A DNA stretch of 64,000 bases from contig CAZHFZ010000011.1 of the NCBI GenBank assembly GCA_964531455.1, positions 1-64,000 of the forward strand. The letters are read 5' to 3'. Every line of letters starts with the position of its first letter. Within the stretch, counting starts at the first letter, position 1. The notes under the pieces were generated by a model. That model searched no databases. It had not been told where the DNA came from and was given only the letters and a program-made list of their open reading frames with translations. A program made the translations under genes and the position numbers. Below are positions 27,049-35,807 of the stretch, in pieces. The DNA comes from Ga0077527 sp964531455 (GTDB taxonomy: Bacteria > Pseudomonadota > Gammaproteobacteria > Burkholderiales > SG8-41).

Positions 27049-27809
27049 CAGGCGCGCAGGAAATGGCGTGCGTAGCGTGCACTCATGCGTGAGAGCGGCA
27101 GCAACATCAGTAAATCGGCAGTATTGAAGTCGGGATCCCAGGCCGGGGCTCCACAGATGTAAGCACCGACGCGGAGGTAACCTTTCACCAGTGCGGGTGG
27201 ATCCGCATCAACATCGCGGTCCAGAGCAGCAAGCGGCAACTCGCAACGCGGAAATACGCGGTACTCCGCCGGTGACAGGTGATTGCGTATCAGGCGGCGA
27301 TAAATGCTTGCAGCAGCGCAACCGCCGTCGCCCATGCTTAAAGATGCGCAACCGATCAGATAGCGGTAATCATGCCGTGCCGCAAATGCAACCAGACCGG
27401 ACCAGAGCATGGAAATCGTAGATCCGGTGCGGTAATCGGGATGTACGCACGAACGGCCAATTTCAACAGTGGCGGTACGCAACTGCTGGAGACGAGTCAG
27501 ATCAAACTCGCCATCTGCATAAAAACTCCCGATCTCCCGCGCCTTCTGTCCCGGTAACAACCGGTAGGTGCCGACCACCTCACCAATACGGGTGTCGCGT
27601 ACCAACAGATGTTCGCAATGGGCATCATACAAATCACAATCGATGCCCGACTCTGCGCTGGGAACATTGGCACCCATCTCCTCGGCAAAAACCCGATAGC
27701 GCAGCCGCTGCGCTTCAAGCACTTCAACGGGGCTGCGGGCAAACGACACCACCAGCGCGGCACCATTGCCAGCGCGGGTTTCTGCAAATTCCAGGGTTTG
27801 GTCCAGCAT
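27048..27809 (-). CDS. olsB: L-ornithine N-acyltransferase (OlsB-like)
   Basis: A 253-residue GNAT-fold protein. VLEAQRLRYRVFAEEMGAN, ESGIDCDLYDAHCEHLLVRD, VVGTYRLL, VEIGRSCVHPDYR and LIGCASLSMGD are the hallmarks of OlsB and related hemolysin-like acyltransferases. OlsB transfers a 3-hydroxyacyl chain from ACP to ornithine to make lyso-ornithine lipid. With olsA it forms a two-gene unit for phosphorus-free ornithine membrane lipids. Other N-acyl amino acid synthases share these motifs, so the amino acid is inferred from the olsA neighbour. Confidence 0.82.
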   Translation of the reverse strand: MLDQTLEFAETRAGNGAALVVSFARSPVEVLEAQRLRYRVFAEEMGANVPSAESGIDCDLYDAHCEHLLVRDTRIGEVVGTYRLLPGQKAREIGSFYADGEFDLTRLQQLRTATVEIGRSCVHPDYRTGSTISMLWSGLVAFAARHDYRYLIGCASLSMGDGGCAAASIYRRLIRNHLSPAEYRVFPRCELPLAALDRDVDADPPALVKGYLRVGAYICGAPAWDPDFNTADLLMLLPLSRMSARYARHFLRA

Positions 27810-27924
27810 CAGGCCTGTCTCCGTCGTTATTGACGGATTCGAGCCTAAGTCTGAAGAATGACAGTGCCGTGAAGAACCGGTTAAAGATCAGTGACAACAG
27901 CCATGCCGGCTGCGGGCCAGCATG

Positions 27925-28380
27925 TCAGTGCGTGACGCGTGAAGTCCGGCCGTCGGAAAGAATTCGTACACGCTCGCCCGCCTTGAAGGTCTCGTCGGCC
28001 TCCTGAACAATTGCCACCAGTGCACCGCTGTCGAGTTTGACAGTCACCTCAACACCCGTGCGCCGCGTAGTGCCCTGCTCAATTGCCTGACCTGCAACAC
28101 CACCGGCAACGGCACCAAGAACCGCAGCGATGTCGGACCCGCGACCGCCGCCAATCGAACTGCCGGCAATACCGCCAACCACTGCGCCGGCCGCCGGGCC
28201 GACAATGGTCCGGGTGCCTTCGATTTGCACCTGACGAACACTCTCGACAACCCCCATCCGGACATTCTGTTCACGTCGCGCTTCTTCCCGCGAATAGGAA
28301 CCGCCGCCGAGGCCCTGCGCGCAGCCGGCGACCACCGTCACCGCCAGCAACAACACTGCAGTCCGAATTCGTCTGTCCAT
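27925..28380 (-). CDS. Glycine-zipper 2TM outer-membrane lipoprotein (SlyB/Pcp-like)
   Basis: A 151-residue lipoprotein. The signal peptide ends in VVAGC (Cys20). The glycine-zipper region (about 60-105) has GPAAGAVVGGIAGSSIGGG and AAVLGAVAGGVAGQAIEQ, the Rick_17kDa/2TM pattern. The C-terminal part (VTVKLDSGALVAIVQ, FKAGERVRIL) resembles the SlyB beta domain. The family supports outer-membrane integrity. ATG 28380 is chosen because the lipobox then falls at the right distance. It follows the PfkB kinase gene by 14 bp. Confidence 0.88.
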   Translation of the reverse strand: MDRRIRTAVLLLAVTVVAGCAQGLGGGSYSREEARREQNVRMGVVESVRQVQIEGTRTIVGPAAGAVVGGIAGSSIGGGRGSDIAAVLGAVAGGVAGQAIEQGTTRRTGVEVTVKLDSGALVAIVQEADETFKAGERVRILSDGRTSRVTH

Positions 28381-28394
28381 TTTTATTTCTCCAA

Positions 28395-29330
28395 TCACCA
28401 CAGTTTCATGCCAAATGCCTTGTGGAACAGGTCGGCCACCTCTGCGCGGTCAAACCGGTGGTTCTGCCCACCCCGCCTGGCGATTTTCAGGGAACCCATC
28501 AGCGAAGCCAGGCGTCCGGTCAGTTCCCAATCCGCTCCGGCAGAAAGCCCGTACAACAGGCCGGCGCGAAACGCATCACCACAGCCCGTCGGATCAAGCA
28601 CCGCTTCCGGTTTAACGCTTGGGATCTCGATCTGTTTACCTCCGGCATGCACCACAGCCCCCTTGGCCCCCATTGTGACCACAATCGCCTTGACGAGTTT
28701 CGCCAGTTCTTCAAGTTTCTTGCCGGTGCGCTCCTGCAGCATCTGCGCCTCATAATCATTCACCGTGACATAGTCGGCCAAGCGCACGAATTCCTCGAGT
28801 TCCGGTCCGCCAAACATGGGTAGGCCCTGTCCGGGATCAAAGATGAACGGGATCCCCGCCTGGTTAAACTCCTTGGCATGCTGAATCATCCCGTCACGCC
28901 CGTCGGGTGCAACAATGCCCAGCGTGACGCCTTTGGCATCCGAGACATGGTTCTCATGGGCGTGATTCATCGCACCCGGATGAAACGCGGTAATCTGATT
29001 GTCGTCCAGATCGGTGGTGATGAACGCCTGCGCAGTGAAAGTTCCGGGCACCATGCGGATGCAATCCTGCGCGAGGTTCAGTCGCTGCAAACGCTCGTCA
29101 TAGGGCGCAAAGTCATCACCAACAGTGGCCATGATGTGCGCCTCGCCGCCCAGCATTTTCAGCGTGTAAGCGATGTTGCCTGCACAACCGCCGAATTCGC
29201 GCCGCATGTCGGGCACTAGAAACGCCACGTTAAGAATGTGCAACTGGTCGGGCAGGATGTGATTTTTGAACTGGTCACGGAACACCATGATGGTGTCGTA
29301 GGCCATCGAACCGCAAATGAGGGTGGACAT
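28395..29330 (-). CDS. PfkB family carbohydrate/nucleoside kinase (adenosine kinase-like)
   Basis: A 311-residue ribokinase-fold kinase. FGGCAGNIAYTLKMLGG is the N-terminal PfkB signature; DPTGCGDAFRAGLLYGLSAG is the C-terminal one, with the catalytic Asp and anion hole. The beta-lid and the lack of the phosphofructokinase/ribokinase-specific loops suggest a nucleoside-type kinase, often annotated adenosine kinase in betaproteobacteria. The substrate cannot be fixed from sequence alone. ATG 29330 starts MSTLICGSMAYDTI, the expected first strand; the open frame further upstream is not conserved. Confidence 0.85.
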   Translation of the reverse strand: MSTLICGSMAYDTIMVFRDQFKNHILPDQLHILNVAFLVPDMRREFGGCAGNIAYTLKMLGGEAHIMATVGDDFAPYDERLQRLNLAQDCIRMVPGTFTAQAFITTDLDDNQITAFHPGAMNHAHENHVSDAKGVTLGIVAPDGRDGMIQHAKEFNQAGIPFIFDPGQGLPMFGGPELEEFVRLADYVTVNDYEAQMLQERTGKKLEELAKLVKAIVVTMGAKGAVVHAGGKQIEIPSVKPEAVLDPTGCGDAFRAGLLYGLSAGADWELTGRLASLMGSLKIARRGGQNHRFDRAEVADLFHKAFGMKLW

Positions 29331-29354
29331 CAGATGACGCCTTGAATAATGGGA

Positions 29355-29366
29355 GGCCGGATTATA
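29355..29366 (-). promoter_or_regulatory. Extended -10 promoter element for the PfkB kinase gene
   Basis: On the minus strand TGTTATAAT (extended -10 TG-n-TATAAT; TATAAT at 29361-29366) lies about 30 bp upstream of the ATG at 29330. Confidence 0.45.
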
Positions 29367-29502
29367 ACAATGCGGCCTGTCACCATCCGGCGACGGGTTG
29401 GAATAGCCCCCGTCCTGCAGCATAATCAACCTTGCCGACTTCCTCTTGCCGGCTCCGATAACCCACCTATAAACCAATAATTTTCAGCGAGGAACAGCCA
29501 AC

Positions 29503-29928
29503 ATGTTCAAGGAGTTCAGGGAATTCGCAATGCGCGGCAATGTTGTCGACATGGCCGTCGGCATTATCATCGGTGCAGCCTTCGGCAAGATCGTCGAATC
29601 GCTGGTAAAAGATCTGATCATGCCGCCGATCGGCATGCTGCTGGGCAAGGTCGACTTTGCCAACCTGTTCGTCGTGTTGCGCGAAGGTGCAACGGCAGGT
29701 CCTTACCTCAGCGTCGATGCCGCGCAGAAAGCCGGTGCGGTGACCTTCAACTATGGCGTGTTCATCAACACCTGCATCAGTTTCGTGATTGTCGCCTTTG
29801 CGGTTTTCCTGCTGATCCGCTCCATCAACAAGATGAAAAAGGAAGAAGCGGCAGCTCCTGCCGCCCCCGCGGCGCCTCCGGAAGACGTATTGCTGTTGCG
29901 TGAAATCCGCGATGCGTTGAAAAAATAA
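29503..29928 (+). CDS. mscL: Large-conductance mechanosensitive channel
   Basis: A 141-residue inner-membrane channel. MFKEFREFAMRGNVVDMAVG is the N-terminal helix; TM1 contains GIIIGAAFGKIVESLVKDL; TM2 contains VFINTCISFVIVAFAVFLLI. The C-terminal bundle is preceded by an Ala/Pro-rich stretch (EEAAAPAAPAAPPED). It opens on hypo-osmotic shock as a pentamer. A terminator lies about 22 bp after the stop. Confidence 0.97.
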   Translation: MFKEFREFAMRGNVVDMAVGIIIGAAFGKIVESLVKDLIMPPIGMLLGKVDFANLFVVLREGATAGPYLSVDAAQKAGAVTFNYGVFINTCISFVIVAFAVFLLIRSINKMKKEEAAAPAAPAAPPEDVLLLREIRDALKK

Positions 29929-29950
29929 AGCTCCGCACCCCAGGAACAAA

Positions 29951-29973
29951 ACGCACCCGGACGGGTGCGTTTT
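29951..29973. terminator. Bidirectional terminator between mscL and gcvH
   Basis: ACGCACCC (29951-29958) and GGGTGCGT (29963-29970), 8-bp stem, 4-nt loop GGAC, T-run on the plus side and A-run (AAA) on the other. It serves mscL and possibly the convergent gcvH. Confidence 0.75.
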
Positions 29974-29984
29974 AATTTATGCTT

Positions 29985-30010
29985 AAATTATTGATTTTAA
30001 ACAATAATTT
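29985..30010. repeat. AT-rich inverted repeat (copy 3)
   Basis: Perfect 9-bp arms AAATTATTG (29985-29993) and CAATAATTT (30002-30010) with an 8-nt spacer, between convergent mscL and gcvH. It shares TTTTAAACAATxATTT with copy 2 at 20.7 kb. Confidence 0.75.
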
Positions 30011-30034
30011 TAATTTACACGCTCCGAATCTCTC

Positions 30035-30424
30035 TCAATTTTTTTCAGCCTCAGCAACCTTCTGATACGCCTGCGCATCCAGCAGATTGTCCATCTCCGC
30101 GGCATTTTCAGGTCGGATACGGAACATCCATGCGGCATACGGATCGTCATTGACCTGCTCCGGGGCGTCGGACAACACCTCGTTGACGGCAACAACCTCG
30201 CCGGAAACCGGGCTGTAGACATCCGATGCGGCCTTCACCGATTCAACAACACCGCAGGCTTCACCCTGCTGCACCCGACTGCCCGGCGCGGGATTCTGCA
30301 CAAATACGACGTCACCTAACTGCTCCTGCGCGTGGTCAGTGATGCCGACTGAAATCAGGCCATCACTCTCGCGGCGAGCCCACTGATGGGTGGCGTTGTA
30401 CTTCAGGTGCTCCGGTGTGTTCAT
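30035..30424 (-). CDS. gcvH: Glycine cleavage system H protein
   Basis: A 129-residue lipoyl carrier. The lipoylated Lys64 lies in GVVESVKAASDVYSPVSGEV; YNATHQWARRESDGLISVGIT and the DPYAAWMFRIRPEN region are typical. It shuttles the aminomethyl group between the P, T and L proteins. No gcvT or gcvP gene is adjacent and no glycine riboswitch is visible, so this gene stands alone here. It also could act in lipoyl transfer. Confidence 0.95.
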   Translation of the reverse strand: MNTPEHLKYNATHQWARRESDGLISVGITDHAQEQLGDVVFVQNPAPGSRVQQGEACGVVESVKAASDVYSPVSGEVVAVNEVLSDAPEQVNDDPYAAWMFRIRPENAAEMDNLLDAQAYQKVAEAEKN

Positions 30425-30500
30425 TTCAACTCCGTCTAAAATTTCAATTGGCCTGACAGACAGGGCTGGCGGTTGTAATCAGGGCGCTACAGCAGCGCCT

Positions 30501-31496
30501 TTATCCGCCCGGTGCGGCCAACACGGCCAGACGGAAACCGGCAGCGCCCAGATTGCCGGTTTCCAGCCCGAGCCTGACCGTCAATTCGGCATTCGCCGCA
30601 ATGCCGGAACCGGTGTCACGACCTGCCGCCAAATAGTCATCAGGCAGGAAGATGCGCCGCGCCAGTGTGTGATCGTTGACGTTGGTCAATACCAGGTCAA
30701 GAGCCGGGTAAGCGACTTCATAGCCCGCATGATTGCGCAAGGTTGCCGTCAGCTGAATCCGATTGGGGTTTGCCGGGTCTATCACCTGCAGGTCTGATGC
30801 CTCAATCAGGATCAACTGCGGCCGCTGCGGCAAAACCACGCTACATCCTGCCTGTGCACATATCCAGCCTAACCACTGCTTCGCCAGGGGATGTTGGGCT
30901 GCGACTTCACTCCGGTAAAAAAACAGCCCCTGTAAAATCAGCGCAACCACCATCACCGCAATTCCGGCATGCAAGCCCCTGCGGCGCGGAAGGGCCGGCG
31001 GCACTTCAGGCCTTGCCTGTGTAAAGGGGTTGTCGGCATCCGGGGTAACGGCGCTTGCGCTGCCATCGACAGGCAACTCCGCAGCTATCTGGACCGTTTC
31101 TCCGGGTAACGCCTCCGCCGGCGCTGGACGAACAGACTCCTCTTCGACCGGCACGACGGCTTCCAGCGCAAAGTCAGGCTGCTGACCGGAAACAGGAGCC
31201 TCCACAGTAACCGGCTCCGCCTGAACGGCATGATCTGCAGCAATGATTTCGGATTCGGGCAATGCATCGATTTGCGGCAGCGGTGGAGCAATATCCTGCT
31301 CGACAACAGGATCAACAGCCGGTTGGCTTTGGGGCTCGAAAGCCGCGGGCTCCGGTGCAAGCGCGGCGAGCGCATCAAATACCTGCATGCAACGGCCACA
31401 TCGCACCTGACCGCCATGCGCCTGCAACTGGCCCGTTGTTACACGGAACACCGTACGACAGTGGACGCAGCGCGTAGTAAGGGTTGACGGTGCCAT
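30501..31496 (-). CDS. MJ0042-type zinc-ribbon and DUF3426 membrane protein
   Basis: A 331-residue protein. The N-terminal zinc ribbon (about 9-40) has CVHCRTVFRVTTGQL and VRCGRCMQVFDAL, two CxxC pairs. A long acidic, Pro/Glu-rich region (about 45-165) leads to one membrane segment (about 178-200, IAVMVVALILQGLFFY). The C-terminal DUF3426 domain includes LILIEASDLQVIDPANPNRIQLTATLRNHAG. The domain pair is common just downstream of prmA in betaproteobacteria, as here. Function is unknown. Confidence 0.9.
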   Translation of the reverse strand: MAPSTLTTRCVHCRTVFRVTTGQLQAHGGQVRCGRCMQVFDALAALAPEPAAFEPQSQPAVDPVVEQDIAPPLPQIDALPESEIIAADHAVQAEPVTVEAPVSGQQPDFALEAVVPVEEESVRPAPAEALPGETVQIAAELPVDGSASAVTPDADNPFTQARPEVPPALPRRRGLHAGIAVMVVALILQGLFFYRSEVAAQHPLAKQWLGWICAQAGCSVVLPQRPQLILIEASDLQVIDPANPNRIQLTATLRNHAGYEVAYPALDLVLTNVNDHTLARRIFLPDDYLAAGRDTGSGIAANAELTVRLGLETGNLGAAGFRLAVLAAPGG

Positions 31497-31576
31497 CAGG
31501 TTTTCAGGAATTCGGCATGCGATGCTTGAATGTGCCTATGATACCCAACGAGGCGCCCCGGCAGCAGTAACGAAAA

Positions 31577-32473
31577 TCATGGCAGATTGCGGCGACCGGT
31601 CAGAAGAACCCAGCCCTCATCCGTGTCAGCGCGCATCATCGTGAATTTCGGTGCATAGGCCTCAAGCACGGCATCGGCCTGTTCGACAAGAATGCCGGAG
31701 AGCGCAATCCGGCCGCCGGGCCTGGTCAGCCGCGCCAATAGCGGAGCCAGCACTGTCAGGGGATTGGCGAGTATGTTGGCAACAACGATCTGCGCCGGTC
31801 CGGCCACATCCTGTTCTGCCGTCGCCAGGGTGACATCCACACCGTTGTTTTGCGCGTTCTGTTGCGCAGCCAGAACCGCCTGAGGATCAATATCGATTCC
31901 GCACGCGTTCGCTGCGCCCAGTTTCATCGCGGCGATCGCCAGGATTCCCGAGCCACAGCCGTAATCCAGAACATCAGCATCAGGCGTCACCGTTTCGGCC
32001 AGCCAGCGCAGGCAAAGCCGCGTCGTCGGATGCGCGCCGGTGCCGAAAGCCACGCCGGGGTCAAGTGCGATGTTGATTGCGCCGGGGTCCGGCGGCGTGT
32101 GCCAACTCGGCACAACCCACAGCCGTGGAGTAATTTGGATCGGGTGAAACTGGCTCTGGGTCAGGCGCACCCAATCGGCATCCTCTACGCGTTCAATGCT
32201 GAAAGCAGACGTCGCAGAAAGTCTGGCAGCTGCCAGCGCCTCCGGCACCAGGGCATAGAGATCAGCATCAACGGCAAACAACGCCCCTACACGATTGGTG
32301 TGCCAACCGCTGACCGGTACCTCTCCGGGTTCTGCAAATATGGGCCGTTCGTCGACAGTGCCTGCAGCAGCATCCTGCACATCCACGGCAAGTGCACCGA
32401 CTTCCAGCAATGCATCGCTGAGAATTTCGACAGATTCTTCAGCGGTCTCAATGATTGCGCACAGCCAGGGCAT
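31577..32473 (-). CDS. prmA: Ribosomal protein L11 methyltransferase
   Basis: A 298-residue enzyme that trimethylates L11 in the cytosol. An N-terminal substrate-recognition domain (about 1-100) is followed by a SAM-binding domain: VLDYGCGSGILAIAAMKLGA (motif I), GIDIDPQAVLAAQQNA (motif II) and VANILANPL (motif IV). PGVAFGTGAHPTTRLCLRWL is PrmA-specific. It lies 27 bp downstream of accC in the aroQ-accB-accC-prmA run. Confidence 0.96.
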   Translation of the reverse strand: MPWLCAIIETAEESVEILSDALLEVGALAVDVQDAAAGTVDERPIFAEPGEVPVSGWHTNRVGALFAVDADLYALVPEALAAARLSATSAFSIERVEDADWVRLTQSQFHPIQITPRLWVVPSWHTPPDPGAINIALDPGVAFGTGAHPTTRLCLRWLAETVTPDADVLDYGCGSGILAIAAMKLGAANACGIDIDPQAVLAAQQNAQNNGVDVTLATAEQDVAGPAQIVVANILANPLTVLAPLLARLTRPGGRIALSGILVEQADAVLEAYAPKFTMMRADTDEGWVLLTGRRNLP

Positions 32474-32500
32474 CGGATACTCCGGTCAGACCACTACCCG

Positions 32501-33856
32501 CTATTCTGCGCGGGTCAACTTGGCAAGGCGCTCTTCGAGGTAATGAATGCTTGTGCCGCCACGGCGAAATGCGGTGTCGCTCATCAACTCCTGGTGCAGC
32601 GGCAAATTGGTCTTGATACCTTCGATGACCATTTCCGAAAGAGCAATGTGCATTTTCGCAATGGCTTGCTCGCGGGTGTCCCCGTATGTGATGATTTTGC
32701 CGAGCAATGAATCGTAATTCGGCGGCACGAAATAACCGCTGTAAGCGTGCGAGTCCACACGAACGCCGGGGCCGCCGGGCATGTGCAGCGAGGTAATACG
32801 TCCAGGCGACGGCGTAAACTTGTATGGATCCTCGGCATTGATGCGACATTCGATCGCATGCCCTTTGGTAACCACGTCTTTCTGGCGAATCATCATTTTT
32901 TCGCCGGCAGCGATACGAATCTGCCACTGCACGAGGTCCAGCCCGGTCACGCATTCGGTAACCGGATGCTCGACCTGCAAACGTGTGTTCATTTCAATAA
33001 AAAAGTACTCGCCGCCCTCATACAGGAACTCGAAAGTTCCGGCACCCTGGTAACCAATCCTGCGGCAGGCTTCAGCGCACCGTTCGCCGATCTTGGCGCG
33101 AGCGCGGGCATCCAGTAGCGGGGCTGGCGCCTCTTCAATGATTTTCTGGTGACGGCGCTGCATCGAGCAATCGCGATCACCGAGAAAGACCGCATTCTTG
33201 TGTTTGTCTGCCAGCACCTGAATCTCGATGTGCCGTGGCTTTTCGAGATACTTCTCCATGTAAACCGACGGATTGCCGAACGCAGCGTGCGCTTCTGCAC
33301 GCGTGGTGTTAACCGCATGGATCAGCGCGGCCTCGGTATGCACAACGCGCATGCCGCGTCCGCCACCGCCGCCCGCCGCCTTGATGATCACTGGATATCG
33401 GATCTGCCGCGCAATCTTGACGATTTCCTTGGGATCTTCGGGCAAAGCCCCTTCCATCCCGGGCACCACGGGCACACCTGCCTTTTTCATCGCATTTTTC
33501 GCACTGACCTTGTCGCCCATCAGGCGTATGGTCTCGGCCTTGGGCCCGATGAAGGTAAATCCACTCTGCTCGACACGCTCGGCGAAATCAGCGTTTTCAG
33601 ACAGAAAACCATAACCGGGGTGAATCGCCTGGGCATCCGTGACCTCGGCTGCGCTGATGATTGCCGGCACATTAAGGTAGCTGCCGCTGGATGGCGCCGG
33701 TCCGATGCAGACCGACTCGTCCGCCAGCCGCACATATTTGGCCTCGGCATCCGCCTCGGAATGCACGACAACGGTCTTGATGCCCATTTCACGGCATGCC
33801 CGCTGGATACGCAGGGCGATTTCGCCACGATTGGCTATGAGAATTTTGTCGAACAT
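32501..33856 (-). CDS. accC: Biotin carboxylase subunit of acetyl-CoA carboxylase
   Basis: A 451-residue ATP-grasp enzyme that carboxylates biotin on AccB, the first step of fatty-acid synthesis. MFDKILIANRGEIALRIQRA starts the N-terminal domain. The glycine-rich ATP loop is KAAGGGGGRGMRVV. EMNTRLQVEHPVTE holds catalytic and metal residues. Length matches E. coli AccC. It follows accB by 87 bp. Confidence 0.97.
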   Translation of the reverse strand: MFDKILIANRGEIALRIQRACREMGIKTVVVHSEADAEAKYVRLADESVCIGPAPSSGSYLNVPAIISAAEVTDAQAIHPGYGFLSENADFAERVEQSGFTFIGPKAETIRLMGDKVSAKNAMKKAGVPVVPGMEGALPEDPKEIVKIARQIRYPVIIKAAGGGGGRGMRVVHTEAALIHAVNTTRAEAHAAFGNPSVYMEKYLEKPRHIEIQVLADKHKNAVFLGDRDCSMQRRHQKIIEEAPAPLLDARARAKIGERCAEACRRIGYQGAGTFEFLYEGGEYFFIEMNTRLQVEHPVTECVTGLDLVQWQIRIAAGEKMMIRQKDVVTKGHAIECRINAEDPYKFTPSPGRITSLHMPGGPGVRVDSHAYSGYFVPPNYDSLLGKIITYGDTREQAIAKMHIALSEMVIEGIKTNLPLHQELMSDTAFRRGGTSIHYLEERLAKLTRAE

Positions 33857-33943
33857 GGATTCAGGTTATCCCCGGCGGCGCAATCATCCGGAAGTTATCT
33901 GCAACTGGCGGTTCCGAACTAACTGAAACAGGTTTTAAAAGGA

Positions 33944-34402
33944 TCAGCCGATGATGAACAACGGCTGACCGTACTCGACTGGCTGGCCGTTTTCGACCAG
34001 GATGGCCTTGATCACGCCATCGGCATCCGCCTCGATTTCATTCAGCAGCTTCATCGCCTCGATGATGCATATGGTTTCACCGCTTTTTATCGACGACCCG
34101 ATTTCGACAAAAGGCTTTGATCCCGGGGCCGACGATCGGTAAAACGTGCCGACCATGGGCGATTTCACTGTATGCCCCTCGGGTTCCGCAGGGGCAGGAT
34201 CAGCCGCTTCCGAGGCAGGCTCTACTGCATCCACTGCCGGCAAGTGCACCATCTGCTGCGGCGCTTGCGACATCATCATCGGCGCTGCAGTACCGCCAAA
34301 ACGGCTGATGCGCACCTTTTCCTCGCCCTCGGTGATTTCCAGTTCGGCGATATCGGACTGCTGCACCAGATCAATCAATGTTTTCAGTTTTCGTAAATCC
34401 AT
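33944..34402 (-). CDS. accB: Biotin carboxyl carrier protein of acetyl-CoA carboxylase
   Basis: A 152-residue carrier. The N-terminal part is DLRKLKTLIDLVQQSDIAEL; a Pro/Ala-rich linker (about 50-75) leads to the biotinyl domain with EAMKLLNEIEAD, biotinylated Lys118. The thumb loop is present (VGTFYRSSAPGSKPF). It carries CO2 from AccC to the carboxyltransferase. It starts 2 bp after the aroQ stop. Confidence 0.97.
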   Translation of the reverse strand: MDLRKLKTLIDLVQQSDIAELEITEGEEKVRISRFGGTAAPMMMSQAPQQMVHLPAVDAVEPASEAADPAPAEPEGHTVKSPMVGTFYRSSAPGSKPFVEIGSSIKSGETICIIEAMKLLNEIEADADGVIKAILVENGQPVEYGQPLFIIG

Positions 34403-34404
34403 GA

Positions 34405-34860
34405 CTACCCCTTCTTCTTGGTATGGCCCAAGGCGTAATCAAACGCCAGTTCATAACCGGCAGGGCCCAGGCCACTGATCACACCAACCGCGATATCCGA
34501 AAAATAGGATTCGCGGCGGAACGATTCCCGGGCAAACACATTGGACAAATGAATCTCGACAAACGGGATGGCCACCGCCGCCAGCGCATCCCTCAATGCC
34601 ACGCTGGTGTGTGTAAATGCCGCCGGATTGATCAGAATAAAATCGGTGCCGTCCCGACCAGCCTGCTGCACGCGGTCGACAAGATCGGCTTCTGAGTTAC
34701 TCTGGAACACCCCCAGCGCAACCCCTGCGTTACGGGCTCGATCCTGCAAACGGCTTTCGATTTCAGGGAGTGTGGTTGCCCCATAAATCCCGGGTTCACG
34801 GGTACCGAGCAAATTCAGATTCGGTCCGTTCAACAGCAGTAATTGTTTGGGATTGGTCAT
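34405..34860 (-). CDS. aroQ: 3-dehydroquinate dehydratase, type II
   Basis: A 151-residue type II enzyme of the shikimate pathway. LLLNGPNLNLLGTREPGIYG carries the catalytic Tyr, DFILINPAAFTHTSVALRDAL the middle motif and FVEIHLSNVFARESFR the catalytic His. It forms dodecamers and removes water from 3-dehydroquinate. It heads the aroQ-accB-accC unit. A GGGAG ribosome site is close to ATG. Confidence 0.96.
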   Translation of the reverse strand: MTNPKQLLLLNGPNLNLLGTREPGIYGATTLPEIESRLQDRARNAGVALGVFQSNSEADLVDRVQQAGRDGTDFILINPAAFTHTSVALRDALAAVAIPFVEIHLSNVFARESFRRESYFSDIAVGVISGLGPAGYELAFDYALGHTKKKG

Positions 34861-35270
34861 GGCACTCCCGATTATAATTGCCGGATGTTTTGTTTTGCGG
34901 CAGCTATCCTTCCTGCTCGCCCAGCAAATTCCCGCAAAACCCCTGCAAAATCAACAGCGCCGATTTTGACAGAAATTAACCGAAATTGTCTACAAATACC
35001 GCTTAAATAGGGGCGATTGGCGAGCCTCTTCCATCGATCCCGAAATCAGCTTTAATTGCCTGCCGGCAAACCTATCGATAACCGCTATATTCAGAACCCG
35101 CTCGAAGCCCTTGATTTGCCCTCAGATTTGAGGTCCGCCTTGATAACGACAAATTGTCAGAAGTTAAGTCGATTTAGGAGCTGGATAGGCGATAAACCCG
35201 CTATGACAAAACCCGTCAGCCGGATTTTTGAGGCCAGCAGAGCACTTTTGAGGTCTGTTTTGGAGGCGAA
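34861..35270. other. 410-bp AT-richer intergenic region upstream of aroQ
   Basis: No credible gene is seen. A 72-codon TTG-initiated frame (35056-35274) has no ribosome site or recognisable family. The region contains three copies of the 9-mer TTTGAGG(T/C)C at 35127, 35227 and 35247, and a small inverted repeat CCTCA/TGAGG at 35119-35132. ATTATA (TATAAT on the minus strand) at 34871-34876 lies too close to the aroQ start to be an ordinary -10. The aroQ-accBC promoter is presumably here. Confidence 0.5.
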
Positions 35271-35807
35271 TTAAAGCAACGGCTGCAGCGCTCCGCGCAT
35301 CCGTTCTTCCGAAATACCGCCGACGAGGCTGGCAGCAATCTTCCCCGCCGGATTCAGTATCAGCGTATAGGGCAAAACCCCCGCCTTATTACCCGCCTGG
35401 CGCGACAATTCGATCGCGTCCATGCCGCCCATCAGCAGCGGGTAATTGATATTGAACTCCTTGGCAAATTCCCGGACTTTATCGACCTGATCAACGGCAA
35501 TGCCTACAAATTGAACATTTTTACCGACATATTCCTGCTGAAGCCGGACAAACATCGGGATTTCCTCCCTGCACGGCTCACACCAGGTTGCCCAATAATT
35601 AACCACCAGGATGCGGCCGCTGAAGCCGCTGAGGGTCTGGGGTGTTCCGTCGAGGGTGGTAAGTCTCCCGTCAAGAATGGCGCGGCCAATATCTGCCGGC
35701 GCACCACCGCCCAAACCGCCAAGCCGGTAAAGGTGGGTGGCATATCCTGCGGCGGCAGCCACACCGCCAACCGCTGCAATCAGCAGCGTTCGCCGGATCG
35801 GGGTCAC
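35271..35807 (-). CDS. TlpA/ResA-like periplasmic thiol-disulfide protein
   Basis: A 178-residue thioredoxin-fold protein with an N-terminal signal or anchor (about 1-25, LLIAAVGGVAAAAGYA) and the redox site YWATWCEPCREEIP (WCEPC, about 72-76). The cis-Pro lies in GVLPYTLILNPAGK. It likely works as a periplasmic reductase, receiving electrons from DsbD, whose stop codon overlaps its start by 4 bp. The exact client (cytochrome c apoprotein or other) is not evident. Confidence 0.9.
   Translation of the reverse strand: MTPIRRTLLIAAVGGVAAAAGYATHLYRLGGLGGGAPADIGRAILDGRLTTLDGTPQTLSGFSGRILVVNYWATWCEPCREEIPMFVRLQQEYVGKNVQFVGIAVDQVDKVREFAKEFNINYPLLMGGMDAIELSRQAGNKAGVLPYTLILNPAGKIAASLVGGISEERMRGALQPLL

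Noticed and set aside
34871..34876. TATAAT on the minus strand as the aroQ promoter
   Set aside because: It is only about 10 bp before the aroQ ATG, so transcription would begin at or inside the ribosome site; no -35 is present.
35056..35274. 72-codon TTG-initiated frame upstream of aroQ
   Set aside because: No Shine-Dalgarno, no known family, and it would end on top of the tlpA-like stop; kept as noncoding.
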